Below are positions 1-7,424 of a stretch of 52,436 bases of DNA, in pieces. The first letter of the stretch is position 1; each line of letters starts with the position of its first letter. Made by a program: the position numbers and the translations under genes. A model generated the notes under the pieces. That model ran no database searches and was not told where the DNA came from. It saw nothing but the letters and a program-made list of their open reading frames with translations. This stretch comes from Nocardioides sp. Root682 (GTDB lineage Bacteria > Actinomycetota > Actinomycetes > Propionibacteriales > Nocardioidaceae): NCBI RefSeq assembly GCF_001427795.1, contig NZ_LMHJ01000006.1:1-52436 (forward strand). Reading direction: 5' to 3'.

Positions 1-305
1 TCAATCATATTGCCGAAACCACACACCAACCACCCAAAGGCAGCTGATGCCAAAACAGTCACAACAATCTATATGCATGACACACTGTTGAGTTCTCAAA
101 CATCAAACACTCCGAAGTTCCCCGTTGCCGGTTCGTCTTCGCGCTGATGGTTTATCTAATCACAATCCGGATCCCGGTCTGTACCAGGCCCACAAGGCCT
201 GCTTTTCGGACTGGCATCCGATCTGACTGCGATCGAGATGGTGTTCGCTGGGGCCGGTAGCCCGGAGCCGATCGGCTCCTTGCTTCCCGCCGCACCCGGC
301 GACAT
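1..305 (-). promoter_or_regulatory. 16S rRNA operon leader (5' external spacer)
   Basis: Read on the minus strand, positions 100-81 give TTTGAGAACTCAACAGTGTG, the conserved leader element found shortly upstream of 16S rRNA genes in actinobacteria. The surrounding DNA is more AT-rich than the coding regions. The 16S gene itself should begin just beyond base 1, so the operon is transcribed out of the left edge. No protein-coding gene is supported between 1 and 384; the short open frames there lack codon bias. The assignment rests on recognition of the leader element. Confidence 0.75.
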
Positions 306-310
306 GCAGA

Positions 311-339
311 ACATTACGACACTCCCCCGGAGAGCACAA
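311..339 (-). promoter_or_regulatory. Candidate rrn promoter
   Basis: On the minus strand a -35-like hexamer TTGTGC (339-334) is followed after exactly 17 nt by a -10-like TAATGT (316-311). The pair is oriented toward the 16S leader and lies about 210 nt upstream of the conserved leader element. A second, weaker -10-like box (TTAGAT, near 155-160) could be a further rrn promoter. Inference from position and hexamers only. Confidence 0.5.
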
Positions 340-348
340 ATCCGGGGG
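324..348 (-). terminator. GC hairpin downstream of tyrS, enclosing the rrn -35 box
   Basis: A perfect 8-bp inverted repeat (CCCCCGGA at 324-331, TCCGGGGG at 341-348, 9-nt loop) lies 37 nt beyond the tyrS stop. It could terminate tyrS transcription, although no T-run follows. The -35-like hexamer of the putative rrn promoter sits in the loop, so the element may instead act as an operator. A smaller GCCTC/GAGGC hairpin lies at 368-379. Confidence 0.4.
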
Positions 349-384
349 GCGTGACCCGGGCCACACTGCCTCTGGAGGCGTCTC

Positions 385-1656
385 TCAGCGCACGCGTACG
401 CCTGCGAAACGCTTCTTTCCACGCCTGAGAACCAGCCAGGAGGACCCGATCAGGTCGCTCGTGGTCGGCGTGAAACCGGGGTCGTCGACGCGGACGTTGT
501 TGAGGTACGCGCCGCCCTCGGCAACCGTCCGGCGCGCTTCACCCTTCGACGCGGCGAGTCCAGTGAGGGTCAGCAGCTCGACCACGTCGGGGATCCCCGC
601 GGCGCCGTCCACCTCGACGGCGCCGGCCTCCCCCAGTGCGGCGCCCAGCGTCACCGCGGACAGCGCCGTGATGTCGCCCCCTCCGAAGAGAGCGGCGGCT
701 GCCGTCTTGGCCTGCTCGGTCTCGACCGAGCCGTGGACCAGCGTGGTGACCTCGTCGGCAAGCAGCTTCTGTGCCTCACGCAGGAACGGCTTCTCCGCAT
801 GCCGCGCCTCCAACGCCTCGATCTCCTCGCGGGACACGAAGGTGAAGGTCTTGATCAGCTCGATGACCTTCTCGTCCTCGACGTTGAGCCAGAACTGGTG
901 GAAGGCGTAGGGCGCCATCAGCTTGGGATCCAGCCAGAGCGCTCCGCCCTCGGTCTTGCCGTACTTCGTGCCGTCGGCCTTGGTGATCAACGGGGTCGCG
1001 AACGCATGGGCGTGACCACCGTCGGCTCGCCGGATGAGCTCGACGCCGCCGGTGAGGTTGCCCCACTGGTCGGACCCCCCGAACTGGAGCGTGACGCCGT
1101 GGTCGCGGAACAGGGTCAGGAAGTCCATCGACTGCAGCAGCACGTAGGAGAACTCGGTGTAGCTGATCCCTGACTCGAGCCGGCGCTTCACCGTCTCGCG
1201 CCCCAGCATCCGGTTCACCGGGAAGTGCTTGCCGATGTCGCGGAGGAAGTCGATCACCGAGAGGCCGGCTGTCCAGTCGTGGTTGTTCACCATCGTCGCC
1301 GCGTTGTCGCCCTCGAAGGAGAGGAACGGCTCGATCTGGCTGCGGACCCGTGCCGTCCAGTCCTGGACCGTGTCGAGCGAGTTGAGGGTCCGCTCCCCCG
1401 AGTCCCGCGGATCTCCGATCATCCCGGTCGCGCCTCCGACCAGGGCGAACGGCGTGTGCCCCGCGCGCTGGAGGCGCATGGCGGTCACGATCTGCACCAG
1501 GTTGCCCATGTGCAGGCTCGGCGCCGTGGGGTCGAAGCCGACGTAGTACCGGACGCTGCCCTCCGCAAGCGCCGCGCGAAGCGCGTCGCGGTCGGTGGAC
1601 TCGGCCAGCAGGCCGCGCCACGCGAGATCATCAAGGAGGGTGGGGTCGACGGACAC
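385..1656 (-). CDS. tyrS: Tyrosyl-tRNA synthetase
   Basis: Class I aminoacyl-tRNA synthetase that attaches tyrosine to tRNA-Tyr in the cytoplasm. The N-terminal catalytic domain carries a HIGH-type motif (PSLHMGN) and a KMSKS-type loop (KYGKTEGG). The C-terminal S4 RNA-binding domain includes LTGLAASKGEARRTVAEGG and a YLNN turn. GTG at 1656 was chosen because AAGGAC lies 6 nt upstream; a TTG at 1680 would add eight residues that are not typical of the family. About 423 aa, normal length. It lies directly upstream of an rrn operon on the same strand and diverges from the kinase gene. Confidence 0.96.
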   Translation of the reverse strand: MSVDPTLLDDLAWRGLLAESTDRDALRAALAEGSVRYYVGFDPTAPSLHMGNLVQIVTAMRLQRAGHTPFALVGGATGMIGDPRDSGERTLNSLDTVQDWTARVRSQIEPFLSFEGDNAATMVNNHDWTAGLSVIDFLRDIGKHFPVNRMLGRETVKRRLESGISYTEFSYVLLQSMDFLTLFRDHGVTLQFGGSDQWGNLTGGVELIRRADGGHAHAFATPLITKADGTKYGKTEGGALWLDPKLMAPYAFHQFWLNVEDEKVIELIKTFTFVSREEIEALEARHAEKPFLREAQKLLADEVTTLVHGSVETEQAKTAAAALFGGGDITALSAVTLGAALGEAGAVEVDGAAGIPDVVELLTLTGLAASKGEARRTVAEGGAYLNNVRVDDPGFTPTTSDLIGSSWLVLRRGKKRFAGVRVR

Positions 1657-1772
1657 GTCGGTCCTTTCGGGTCGGAGCAAATTCGATCAGGTGCTGGAGC
1701 CAAGCCTGCCCCATCCGGCAGCGTGGCGCCGACAGGGTTCGGCGCACAGGCAATGGGTACCTTGCAGACATC

Positions 1773-3086
1773 ATGGGCGGGACACAGGTGGACGGGCGCT
1801 ACACACTCGACCGCGAGGTCGGTCGGGGAGCAAATGGCGCGGTCTGGCTCGGTCGCGACGAGCTCCTCGGACGCCAGGTCGCGGTGAAGCGGATCCGGCT
1901 GCTGCCCGGCCACACCGACGACCCGGCCCGTGCAGCACGCGAGGGGCGGCTCGCGGCACGGATCAACCACCCCCACGTCGTGGCGGTGTTCGACCTGGTG
2001 CAGACCGAGGACGCGCTCTGGCTGGTGATGGAGTACGTCGACGGTCCGTCCCTGTCGACCGCGATCAAGGAGCGCGGCCCGTTGACGCCCGACGCGGCGG
2101 CGCGCCTGCTGGAGCCGGTCGCGGACGCGCTGGTGGCAGCGCACGAACAAGGAGTCGTCCATCGCGACGTCAAGCCCTCGAACATCCTGGTGGGAGGCGA
2201 CGGCAGCGCGAAGCTCTCGGACTTCGGCATCGCCCGCGGCGAGCAGGACGCGACGCTGACCCAGACCGGCCTGGTGACCGGGTCGCCGGCGTACCTCGCC
2301 CCCGAGGTCGCAACCGGCATCCAGGCAAGCCCCGCCAGTGACGTGTGGGCCTTCGGAGCGACCCTCGTCCACGTCCTGACCGGGCGGCCGCCGTACCACC
2401 TCGACAACGCGGAGAACGGCCCGCTCGCGGTGATCTACCGCATCGTCCACGGCGAACCGCCCCGGCCGGCCGAGGCGGGCTGGCTCGGCCCCCTGATCGC
2501 GATGACGATGACCGCCGACCCGGCCGCGCGCCCCTCGATGGCGGAGGTCCGTGACCACCTGCGTCGCGCCGACTCCGCAGCGACGGACACCGCGGCGCTC
2601 CCGGCGGCGCTCCCGATGGCCATCGCGGCGCCGTCCGGGCGCCGCCGGGTGGCGGCCACCGTGTTGACAGCCGCGTTCGTGGTGGCGACGCTCGTCGCCG
2701 CTCTCCTGCTGATCGGCCAGGGCGGCGGCGATCCGGGCCAGAACGCGGCCAACGGAGCCACCACCGGTTCGCCGGTCGCGGGCCGGACGGCCCGCGAGCT
2801 CGAGGACTTCGCCGAGACCTACGTACGGACGGCTGACCAGGACCCGGAAGCCGGATTCCGGATGCTCACCCCGGCGTACCAGGCCGAGAGCCCCGGCTAT
2901 GCCGAGTTCTGGGGCCCCCTCCACTCGCCCACCATCACCGAGATCGCGGCCGACCCGGCGGCGATGACCGTGACGTACACCTACAGCTATCAGTTCCCGG
3001 GCCAGGGCAAGCGCACCGAAGAGGTGACCCTCCAGCTCGAGGAACAGGGCGGCGAGCTCCTGATCGCCGGCGCCCGAGCGGGATAG
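1773..3086 (+). CDS. Transmembrane Ser/Thr protein kinase (PknB-like)
   Basis: Eukaryotic-type Hanks kinase. Visible in order: Gly-rich loop GRGANGAVW (18-26), VAVK lysine (K39), HRDVKPSN catalytic loop (130-137), DFG (150-152), GSPAYLAPE activation segment end, one transmembrane helix (about 293-314) and an extracellular domain (about 335-437) rich in Tyr and acidic residues. All catalytic residues are present, so it should be active. No PASTA repeats; the ectodomain may be NTF2/SnoaL-like (inference). A TACCTT box 9 nt before the ATG suggests a near-leaderless transcript. Its paralogue follows after about 50 nt on the same strand. Confidence 0.92.
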   Translation: MGGTQVDGRYTLDREVGRGANGAVWLGRDELLGRQVAVKRIRLLPGHTDDPARAAREGRLAARINHPHVVAVFDLVQTEDALWLVMEYVDGPSLSTAIKERGPLTPDAAARLLEPVADALVAAHEQGVVHRDVKPSNILVGGDGSAKLSDFGIARGEQDATLTQTGLVTGSPAYLAPEVATGIQASPASDVWAFGATLVHVLTGRPPYHLDNAENGPLAVIYRIVHGEPPRPAEAGWLGPLIAMTMTADPAARPSMAEVRDHLRRADSAATDTAALPAALPMAIAAPSGRRRVAATVLTAAFVVATLVAALLLIGQGGGDPGQNAANGATTGSPVAGRTARELEDFAETYVRTADQDPEAGFRMLTPAYQAESPGYAEFWGPLHSPTITEIAADPAAMTVTYTYSYQFPGQGKRTEEVTLQLEEQGGELLIAGARAG

Positions 3087-3135
3087 GTGTGGCGAACCCT
3101 CCGCAAGAACCGCGAATGTGGGTAGCCTCCGGCAG

Positions 3136-4101
3136 GTGAGCGAGTACGACGCCCGGTTGGCCGATCGCGTGCGCACACGCGGCGTGCTCTCCGCGGACGA
3201 CGCCGCGCACCTCCTGCTGCCCGTCGCGGAGTCGCTCAGGGCGCTCCACGCCGGCGCTCGCGTGCATGGCGCCATCTCACCGACGGCCATCCACGTCGAC
3301 GCCCTGGGACACGCCACCATTGCCGATCCGGGCGACGTGCCTGCCGATCCGGAATTCGCTCCACCGGACCCGACCTGGGGCCTCCGCCCCCATCCGGCGG
3401 CCGGCGACGTGTGGTCGTTCGCTGCTGTCCTGCTCCACGTGACCACCGGCCGACCGCCCTCGATCGACGACGCAGACCCGCGCCACGTCAGCTGGCTGGC
3501 TCCTCTCATCGAGCTGGCCCTGCACACCGATCCCCGTGACCGGCCGACCATGGCGGACGTCGCTGACTACCTCCGGGCCCGGGTCGCCGACCCTGCGCCC
3601 CCGCAGCGCCGGATCTCCGGGGGCGCGATGCTCCTGATCGGCGCGGCGCTCATCATCGGTCTCGCAGCGATCGGCGCCGCGCTTCTCTTCGGTGCGGACG
3701 ACGAGCGTGTCCGGCAACCGACCGCGAACACCTCGCCTTCCGGCGCGGACGACTCCGTCACCGACGAGCCGACGGCGACCGCGTCCGCCGAGCCCGTCCC
3801 GGCAGCTGAGCTCGAGGACTTCGCACGGACCTACGTCGCCACGGCGAGCAGCGACCCCGACCGCGGGTTCGCGCTGCTCACCGGGACCTACCAACAGGCC
3901 AGCCCGCGCTACCGCGAGGTGTGGGGCGCGATCGAGGACCCCGAGATCCTCGAGGTGGACGGCGACCCCGACACGATGTCGGTCACCTACACCTACCGCT
4001 ACCGCTTCAACGGGTCGCGGCGCACCGAGGACGTCACCCTGCGCCTGGTCCGGCAGGGCGAGCGGCTGCTCATTGCCGGCGCGTCGGGTCGCCTGCGCTG
4101 A
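3136..4101 (+). CDS. Membrane pseudokinase lacking the N-lobe, paralogue of the upstream kinase
   Basis: About 321 aa. It aligns by eye with the upstream kinase from the alphaE helix onward (LSADDAAHLLLPV against LTPDAAARLLEPV) but has no Gly loop, no VAVK lysine and no alphaC glutamate. HRDVKPSN is replaced by HGAISPTA, so the catalytic Asp, Lys and Asn are lost, and DFG is DPG. The C-lobe part GDVWSFAAVLLHVTTGRPP remains, followed by one transmembrane helix and the same roughly 100-aa ectodomain as the kinase. It cannot be an active kinase. GTG at 3136 follows TAGCCT (3123-3128) by 7 nt, a leaderless arrangement; a GTG at 3118 is possible. The 3' end overlaps the convergent methylase gene by 32 bp. 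Confidence 0.88.
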   Translation: MSEYDARLADRVRTRGVLSADDAAHLLLPVAESLRALHAGARVHGAISPTAIHVDALGHATIADPGDVPADPEFAPPDPTWGLRPHPAAGDVWSFAAVLLHVTTGRPPSIDDADPRHVSWLAPLIELALHTDPRDRPTMADVADYLRARVADPAPPQRRISGGAMLLIGAALIIGLAAIGAALLFGADDERVRQPTANTSPSGADDSVTDEPTATASAEPVPAAELEDFARTYVATASSDPDRGFALLTGTYQQASPRYREVWGAIEDPEILEVDGDPDTMSVTYTYRYRFNGSRRTEDVTLRLVRQGERLLIAGASGRLR

Positions 4102-5131
4102 CGGCCGCGGCCACCTTGTCCGCCGAACCGGCGACGAACAGGTACTCCACGTTGCGGAGCCGACCGACGGCACCGACCCGCTCACCGGAGCGGTTGTGGA
4201 TCCCGATCTGCGCGCCGACGTACCGCTTGCGGTCGAAGGCCAGCAACGCCACCTCGGCGTGGCCGGCGGCGCGCAACGACGTGGTCATCTCCTCAGGCGT
4301 GATCCAGGACTCGTCGTTGTAGGACACGACGACCACCTCGGCCCGGAGCCGGCCCAGGACATCGGCCAGCGCCGTCGGCATCGAGCGCTTGCTGTTGAAG
4401 ACGCTGCTGCGCTCGCGGGTGTCGACGCGCTTGCAGGCGATGCCGTAGTGCTCGGGTTCGTCCCAGCGGACCAGGGTCTCCCAGATGTGGTAGTTCGCGA
4501 AGTAGCGGTGCTGGTTGTACGGCGGGTCGACGTACGCGAGGTCCACGGGACCGATCGCCTCGACGGTGTCCATGACGTCGCCGGTGAGGGTGCGGCCGGG
4601 ACCGGGGAGCAGGTCGGGGCGGCGTAGCTCCAGCTCGGCGTGGGACCGGGGCGCCCACTGCTTGAGGTAGGCCATCTGGACGCCGGTGGTGGAGTCGACG
4701 CGATCAGCGGCCAACATCAGGCTGGTCAGCAGGATCGGACGCAAGGGGCTGCCGGGCGGGTGATCGCGCTCGATCACCTGGCGCACGGCGTCGATCCGCA
4801 CGCCGTTCTTGGGCTGGAAGAAACGGGCCTGCTCGCAGAAGGTCTCCGTGAAGTAACCGTGCGTGCCGGGCAGGTCACTGAGCCGCGCGAGCTCGGCGTC
4901 CAGCAGGTCGTGGTCGACGAGGTCCGCGTCCGCGGCGATGTAGCAGTCGCTCAGCACCTCGGAGTACGACGCCACGTCGGCCGCGGTCACCTCGATCCCC
5001 CGCCGCTTGAACTCCTGGGCCACCCGGGTGGTCCCGGTGAACAGGTCCACCGCGGTGCGGGCCTCCGTCGCCACCGCCATGTCCCCCAGCGTCGGCACCA
5101 ACGTGCGCTTCGAGCCGAGGTACTTGATCAC
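4070..5131 (-). CDS. DNA adenine methyltransferase (D12/Dam family), orphan
   Basis: S-adenosylmethionine-dependent N6-adenine DNA methylase. Seen: N-terminal KYLGSKR, SAM-binding motif I DLFTGTTRV (29-37), and catalytic motif IV DPPY (202-205) in LAYVDPPYNQHRY. About 353 aa. GTG at 5131 was chosen because KYLGSK is the usual N terminus of the family and TACGCT (5143-5138) lies 6 nt upstream, a leaderless pattern; upstream in-frame sequence is out-of-frame noise. No restriction endonuclease or specificity subunit is adjacent, so it looks like an orphan methylase. The recognition sequence cannot be told from the sequence. Confidence 0.85.
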   Translation of the reverse strand: MIKYLGSKRTLVPTLGDMAVATEARTAVDLFTGTTRVAQEFKRRGIEVTAADVASYSEVLSDCYIAADADLVDHDLLDAELARLSDLPGTHGYFTETFCEQARFFQPKNGVRIDAVRQVIERDHPPGSPLRPILLTSLMLAADRVDSTTGVQMAYLKQWAPRSHAELELRRPDLLPGPGRTLTGDVMDTVEAIGPVDLAYVDPPYNQHRYFANYHIWETLVRWDEPEHYGIACKRVDTRERSSVFNSKRSMPTALADVLGRLRAEVVVVSYNDESWITPEEMTTSLRAAGHAEVALLAFDRKRYVGAQIGIHNRSGERVGAVGRLRNVEYLFVAGSADKVAAAVSAGDPTRRQ

Positions 5132-5206
5132 AGCCGCAGCGTAGGCCGCGAGGACCCGCTGGTCCCGCAGGCGCCGGGCGGGGCGGTTGCGTGGCATGCT
5201 CGATCC

Positions 5207-5953
5207 ATGGCTGAGACCCCTGTGCCGCTCGCGCCCCTCAGCGAGGACTGGCACCACGCGTTGTGCATCGTCGCCCACCCCGATGACATGGAGTTCGGGG
5301 CCGCAGCCGCGGTCGCACGCTGGACCGGCCAGGGCAAGACGGTGACCTACTGCATGGTGACCAGCGGCGAGGCCGGCATCGACGGTCTCCACCCGGACGA
5401 GTGCCGCACGGTGCGCGAGGCCGAGCAGGTGACCTCCGCGGAGATCGTGGGCGTCGATGTCGTCGACTTCCTGCGCCAACCCGACGGAGTCCTCGAGTAC
5501 GGCGTCGCGCTCCGTCGTGATCTCGCGGGCGTCGTACGACGGCATCGGCCGGACATCGTGATCACCGGCAACTTCCATCCCACCTGGGGCGGGCGCAACC
5601 TCAACCAGGCCGACCACATCGCCGTCGGGCGGGCGGTCCTGGATGCGGCGCGTGACGCCGGCAACCGGTGGATCTTCGCCGAGCAGCTGACCGACGGCCT
5701 CGAGCCGTGGGGCGGCGTACGAGAGGTGTGGGCCTTCGGCTCCCCGGAGTCGACGCACGCTGTCGACACGACGACGACCTTCGACGCCGGTGTCGAGTCG
5801 CTCAAGGCCCACGCGGCGTACATCGACGGCCTCGGGTGGGAGAACTGGGATCCGAGGGAGTTCCTCGAAGGCATGGCGCGCGCCACGGGTTCGCGCCTGG
5901 GTGTGGCGTTCGCCGCGCCCTTCGAGGTGTTCCCCCTGGGTTGGGGCGAATGA
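5207..5953 (+). CDS. PIG-L/LmbE family deacetylase
   Basis: Zinc-dependent N-deacetylase of the PIG-L family, which includes MshB and Mca of mycothiol metabolism. The signature AHPDD is at about 23-27 (IVAHPDDMEFG), and the distal zinc-ligand region NFHP...NQADHIAVGRAVLDA is present. About 248 aa, somewhat shorter than MshB, so the substrate is open. ATG at 5207 was chosen because MAETPVPL starts the region with coding character. Divergent from the methylase gene with 75 bp between them. Confidence 0.85.
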   Translation: MAETPVPLAPLSEDWHHALCIVAHPDDMEFGAAAAVARWTGQGKTVTYCMVTSGEAGIDGLHPDECRTVREAEQVTSAEIVGVDVVDFLRQPDGVLEYGVALRRDLAGVVRRHRPDIVITGNFHPTWGGRNLNQADHIAVGRAVLDAARDAGNRWIFAEQLTDGLEPWGGVREVWAFGSPESTHAVDTTTTFDAGVESLKAHAAYIDGLGWENWDPREFLEGMARATGSRLGVAFAAPFEVFPLGWGE

Positions 5954-5990
5954 TCGGTTCGCCCGCACTAGGGTGATGCCGCCGTACCTT

Positions 5991-6064
5991 GGGGCGGTAG
6001 CTCAGTCGGTCAGAGCAGAGGACTCATAATCCTTGGGTCGTGGGTTCGAGCCCCACCCGCCCCA
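5991..6064 (+). tRNA. tRNA with CAU anticodon (probably elongator Met)
   Basis: Full cloverleaf: acceptor GGGGCGG/CCGCCCC, D arm GCTC/GAGC, anticodon stem GAGGA/TCCTT with loop CTCATAA (anticodon CAT), T arm GTGGG/CCCAC with TTCGAGC, discriminator A at 6064. CCA is not fully encoded. Acceptor and D-arm features do not look like initiator tRNA; an Ile tRNA with lysidine-modified CAU cannot be fully excluded. A TAGGGT box (5969-5974) upstream is a plausible -10. Confidence 0.9.
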
Positions 6065-6070
6065 CCGTGC

Positions 6071-6084
6071 TAGAACCTGTTCCA
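6071..6084. promoter_or_regulatory. KstR-like operator
   Basis: TAGAACCTGTTCCA matches TnnAACnnGTTnnA, the 14-bp motif described for KstR, the TetR-family repressor of cholesterol and lipid catabolism genes in mycobacteria and rhodococci. It lies 46 bp upstream of a secreted lipase gene. No kstR gene is in the window. The match is exact; regulation is inferred. Confidence 0.5.
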
Positions 6085-6130
6085 CTTCCGTGAGATCCTG
6101 AACGCTCCCTCACTCCCATGGAGCGCTGCT

Positions 6131-7051
6131 GTGCGTCGTACCGCCACCATCCTGCTGTCCCTGTGTGCGTCCGTCAGCACGCTGCTGATCGCGTCGCCGA
6201 CGCAGGCAGACACGAAGCTGCCCGTCTCGTACAACTTCCTCCTCAGCGCGGTCAGCGGGGGTGGCGAGCTCACCGGCACCGCGCCCGGTGCGAACAACTG
6301 GTCCTGCAAGCCGACCGCGACGCACCCGCTGCCCGTCGTGCTCGTCCACGGGACCCTCGGCAACGGCAGCACGAACTGGCAGACCTACGGGCCCCTGCTG
6401 GCCAATGAGGGCTACTGCGTCTACTCGTTCACCTACGGCGCACCGGCGAGCCTGCCGCCGATCTTCGGAGGGCTCGGCCCGATGGAGGCGTCGGCCGCGC
6501 AGCTGGCGTCGTTCGTCACCAAGGTGCGGACCGCGACCGGCGCCGCGAAGGTCGACCTGGTCGGCCACTCCCAGGGAACCCTGATGCCCAACTACTACGC
6601 GAAGTTCCTGGGCGGCGCGCGGTACATCAATGCGTACGTCTCGCTCGCGCCCGTGTGGCACGGCACCGCGCTCGCCTCCGTCCTGCCCTTGCTCTCCACC
6701 GTGTTCGGCGTTCCCGAAGGCGGATTCCCGGTCTGTGGCGCGTGTGCGCAGTTCGCGACCGGCTCGGCGTTCATGGCCAGGATGCGCGAAGGTGGCGTCG
6801 CCGTGCCGGGCGTGAAGTACACCAACATCATGACCAACCATGACGAGCTGGTGGTTCCCTACACCAGCGGTCGCGAGGCAGGGATGACCAACATCGTCGT
6901 CCAGGACAAGTGCGGGATCGACCTCTCCGAGCACTTCGAGATCGCCGCCGACCCGGTCGCGGCGGCGTACGTCCTCAACGCCCTCGACCCGGCGCACCCG
7001 CGTCCGATCCCCTGCACCCTCGTCCTGCCCTTCACCGGCCCGCTCGCCTGA
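6131..7051 (+). CDS. Secreted lipase/esterase (alpha/beta hydrolase)
   Basis: Probably a secreted triacylglycerol lipase or esterase. A signal peptide covers about 1-26 (cleavage near PTQA-D). Mature features: the oxyanion-side motif LVHGT (71-75) and nucleophile elbow GHSQG with Ser147; candidate catalytic Asp in TNHDELVVP and His in LSEHFEIAAD. About 306 aa. GTG at 6131 was chosen from GGAG 7 nt upstream. The two Cys in CGACAQ plus others may form disulfides. The upstream KstR-like box suggests induction during lipid or sterol catabolism. Confidence 0.88.
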   Translation: MRRTATILLSLCASVSTLLIASPTQADTKLPVSYNFLLSAVSGGGELTGTAPGANNWSCKPTATHPLPVVLVHGTLGNGSTNWQTYGPLLANEGYCVYSFTYGAPASLPPIFGGLGPMEASAAQLASFVTKVRTATGAAKVDLVGHSQGTLMPNYYAKFLGGARYINAYVSLAPVWHGTALASVLPLLSTVFGVPEGGFPVCGACAQFATGSAFMARMREGGVAVPGVKYTNIMTNHDELVVPYTSGREAGMTNIVVQDKCGIDLSEHFEIAADPVAAAYVLNALDPAHPRPIPCTLVLPFTGPLA

Positions 7052-7079
7052 GTCCGGAACGGCACTCGGGTCTGGAACC

Positions 7080-7424
7080 ATGGCCCGCGTGGACACCCTG
7101 CGCTCGTTGGCCCTGTTCGTCGCGGCCGCGCTGGCCGAGATCGGCGGCGCGTGGCTCGTGTGGCAGGGCGTGCGCGAGCACATGGGTTGGATCTGGATCG
7201 GCGCCGGCGTCATCGCCCTCGGCCTCTACGGGTTCGTCGCGACCCTCCAGCCGGACGCCCACTTCGGTCGGATCCTCGCCGCCTACGGCGGGGTGTTCGT
7301 GGCCGGCTCACTCGCGTGGGGCATGGCCATGGACGGCTTCCGCCCCGACAGGTACGACGTCACCGGCGCACTGATCTGCCTGGTCGGTGTCGCGGTGATC
7401 ATGTACGCACCGCGCGGGGCGTAG
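7080..7424 (+). CDS. YnfA family (UPF0060) small membrane protein
   Basis: 114-aa integral membrane protein with four predicted helices. The family pattern ALAEIGGAWLVWQ, WIWIGAGVIALGLYG, RILAAYGGVFVAGSLAWG and DVTGALICLVGVAVIMY is clear. The family is related to the drug/metabolite (SMR-like) transporters; its physiological role is poorly known. It begins 28 nt after the lipase stop and may be cotranscribed. Its 3' end overlaps the convergent phosphotransferase gene by 26 bp. Confidence 0.88.
   Translation: MARVDTLRSLALFVAAALAEIGGAWLVWQGVREHMGWIWIGAGVIALGLYGFVATLQPDAHFGRILAAYGGVFVAGSLAWGMAMDGFRPDRYDVTGALICLVGVAVIMYAPRGA

Noticed and set aside
1485..3551. 688-residue open frame on the minus strand opposite the kinase
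   Set aside because: It mirrors the kinase gene in a GC-rich genome; its translation is Arg/Gly-rich low complexity without any domain, while the plus strand encodes clear kinase motifs.
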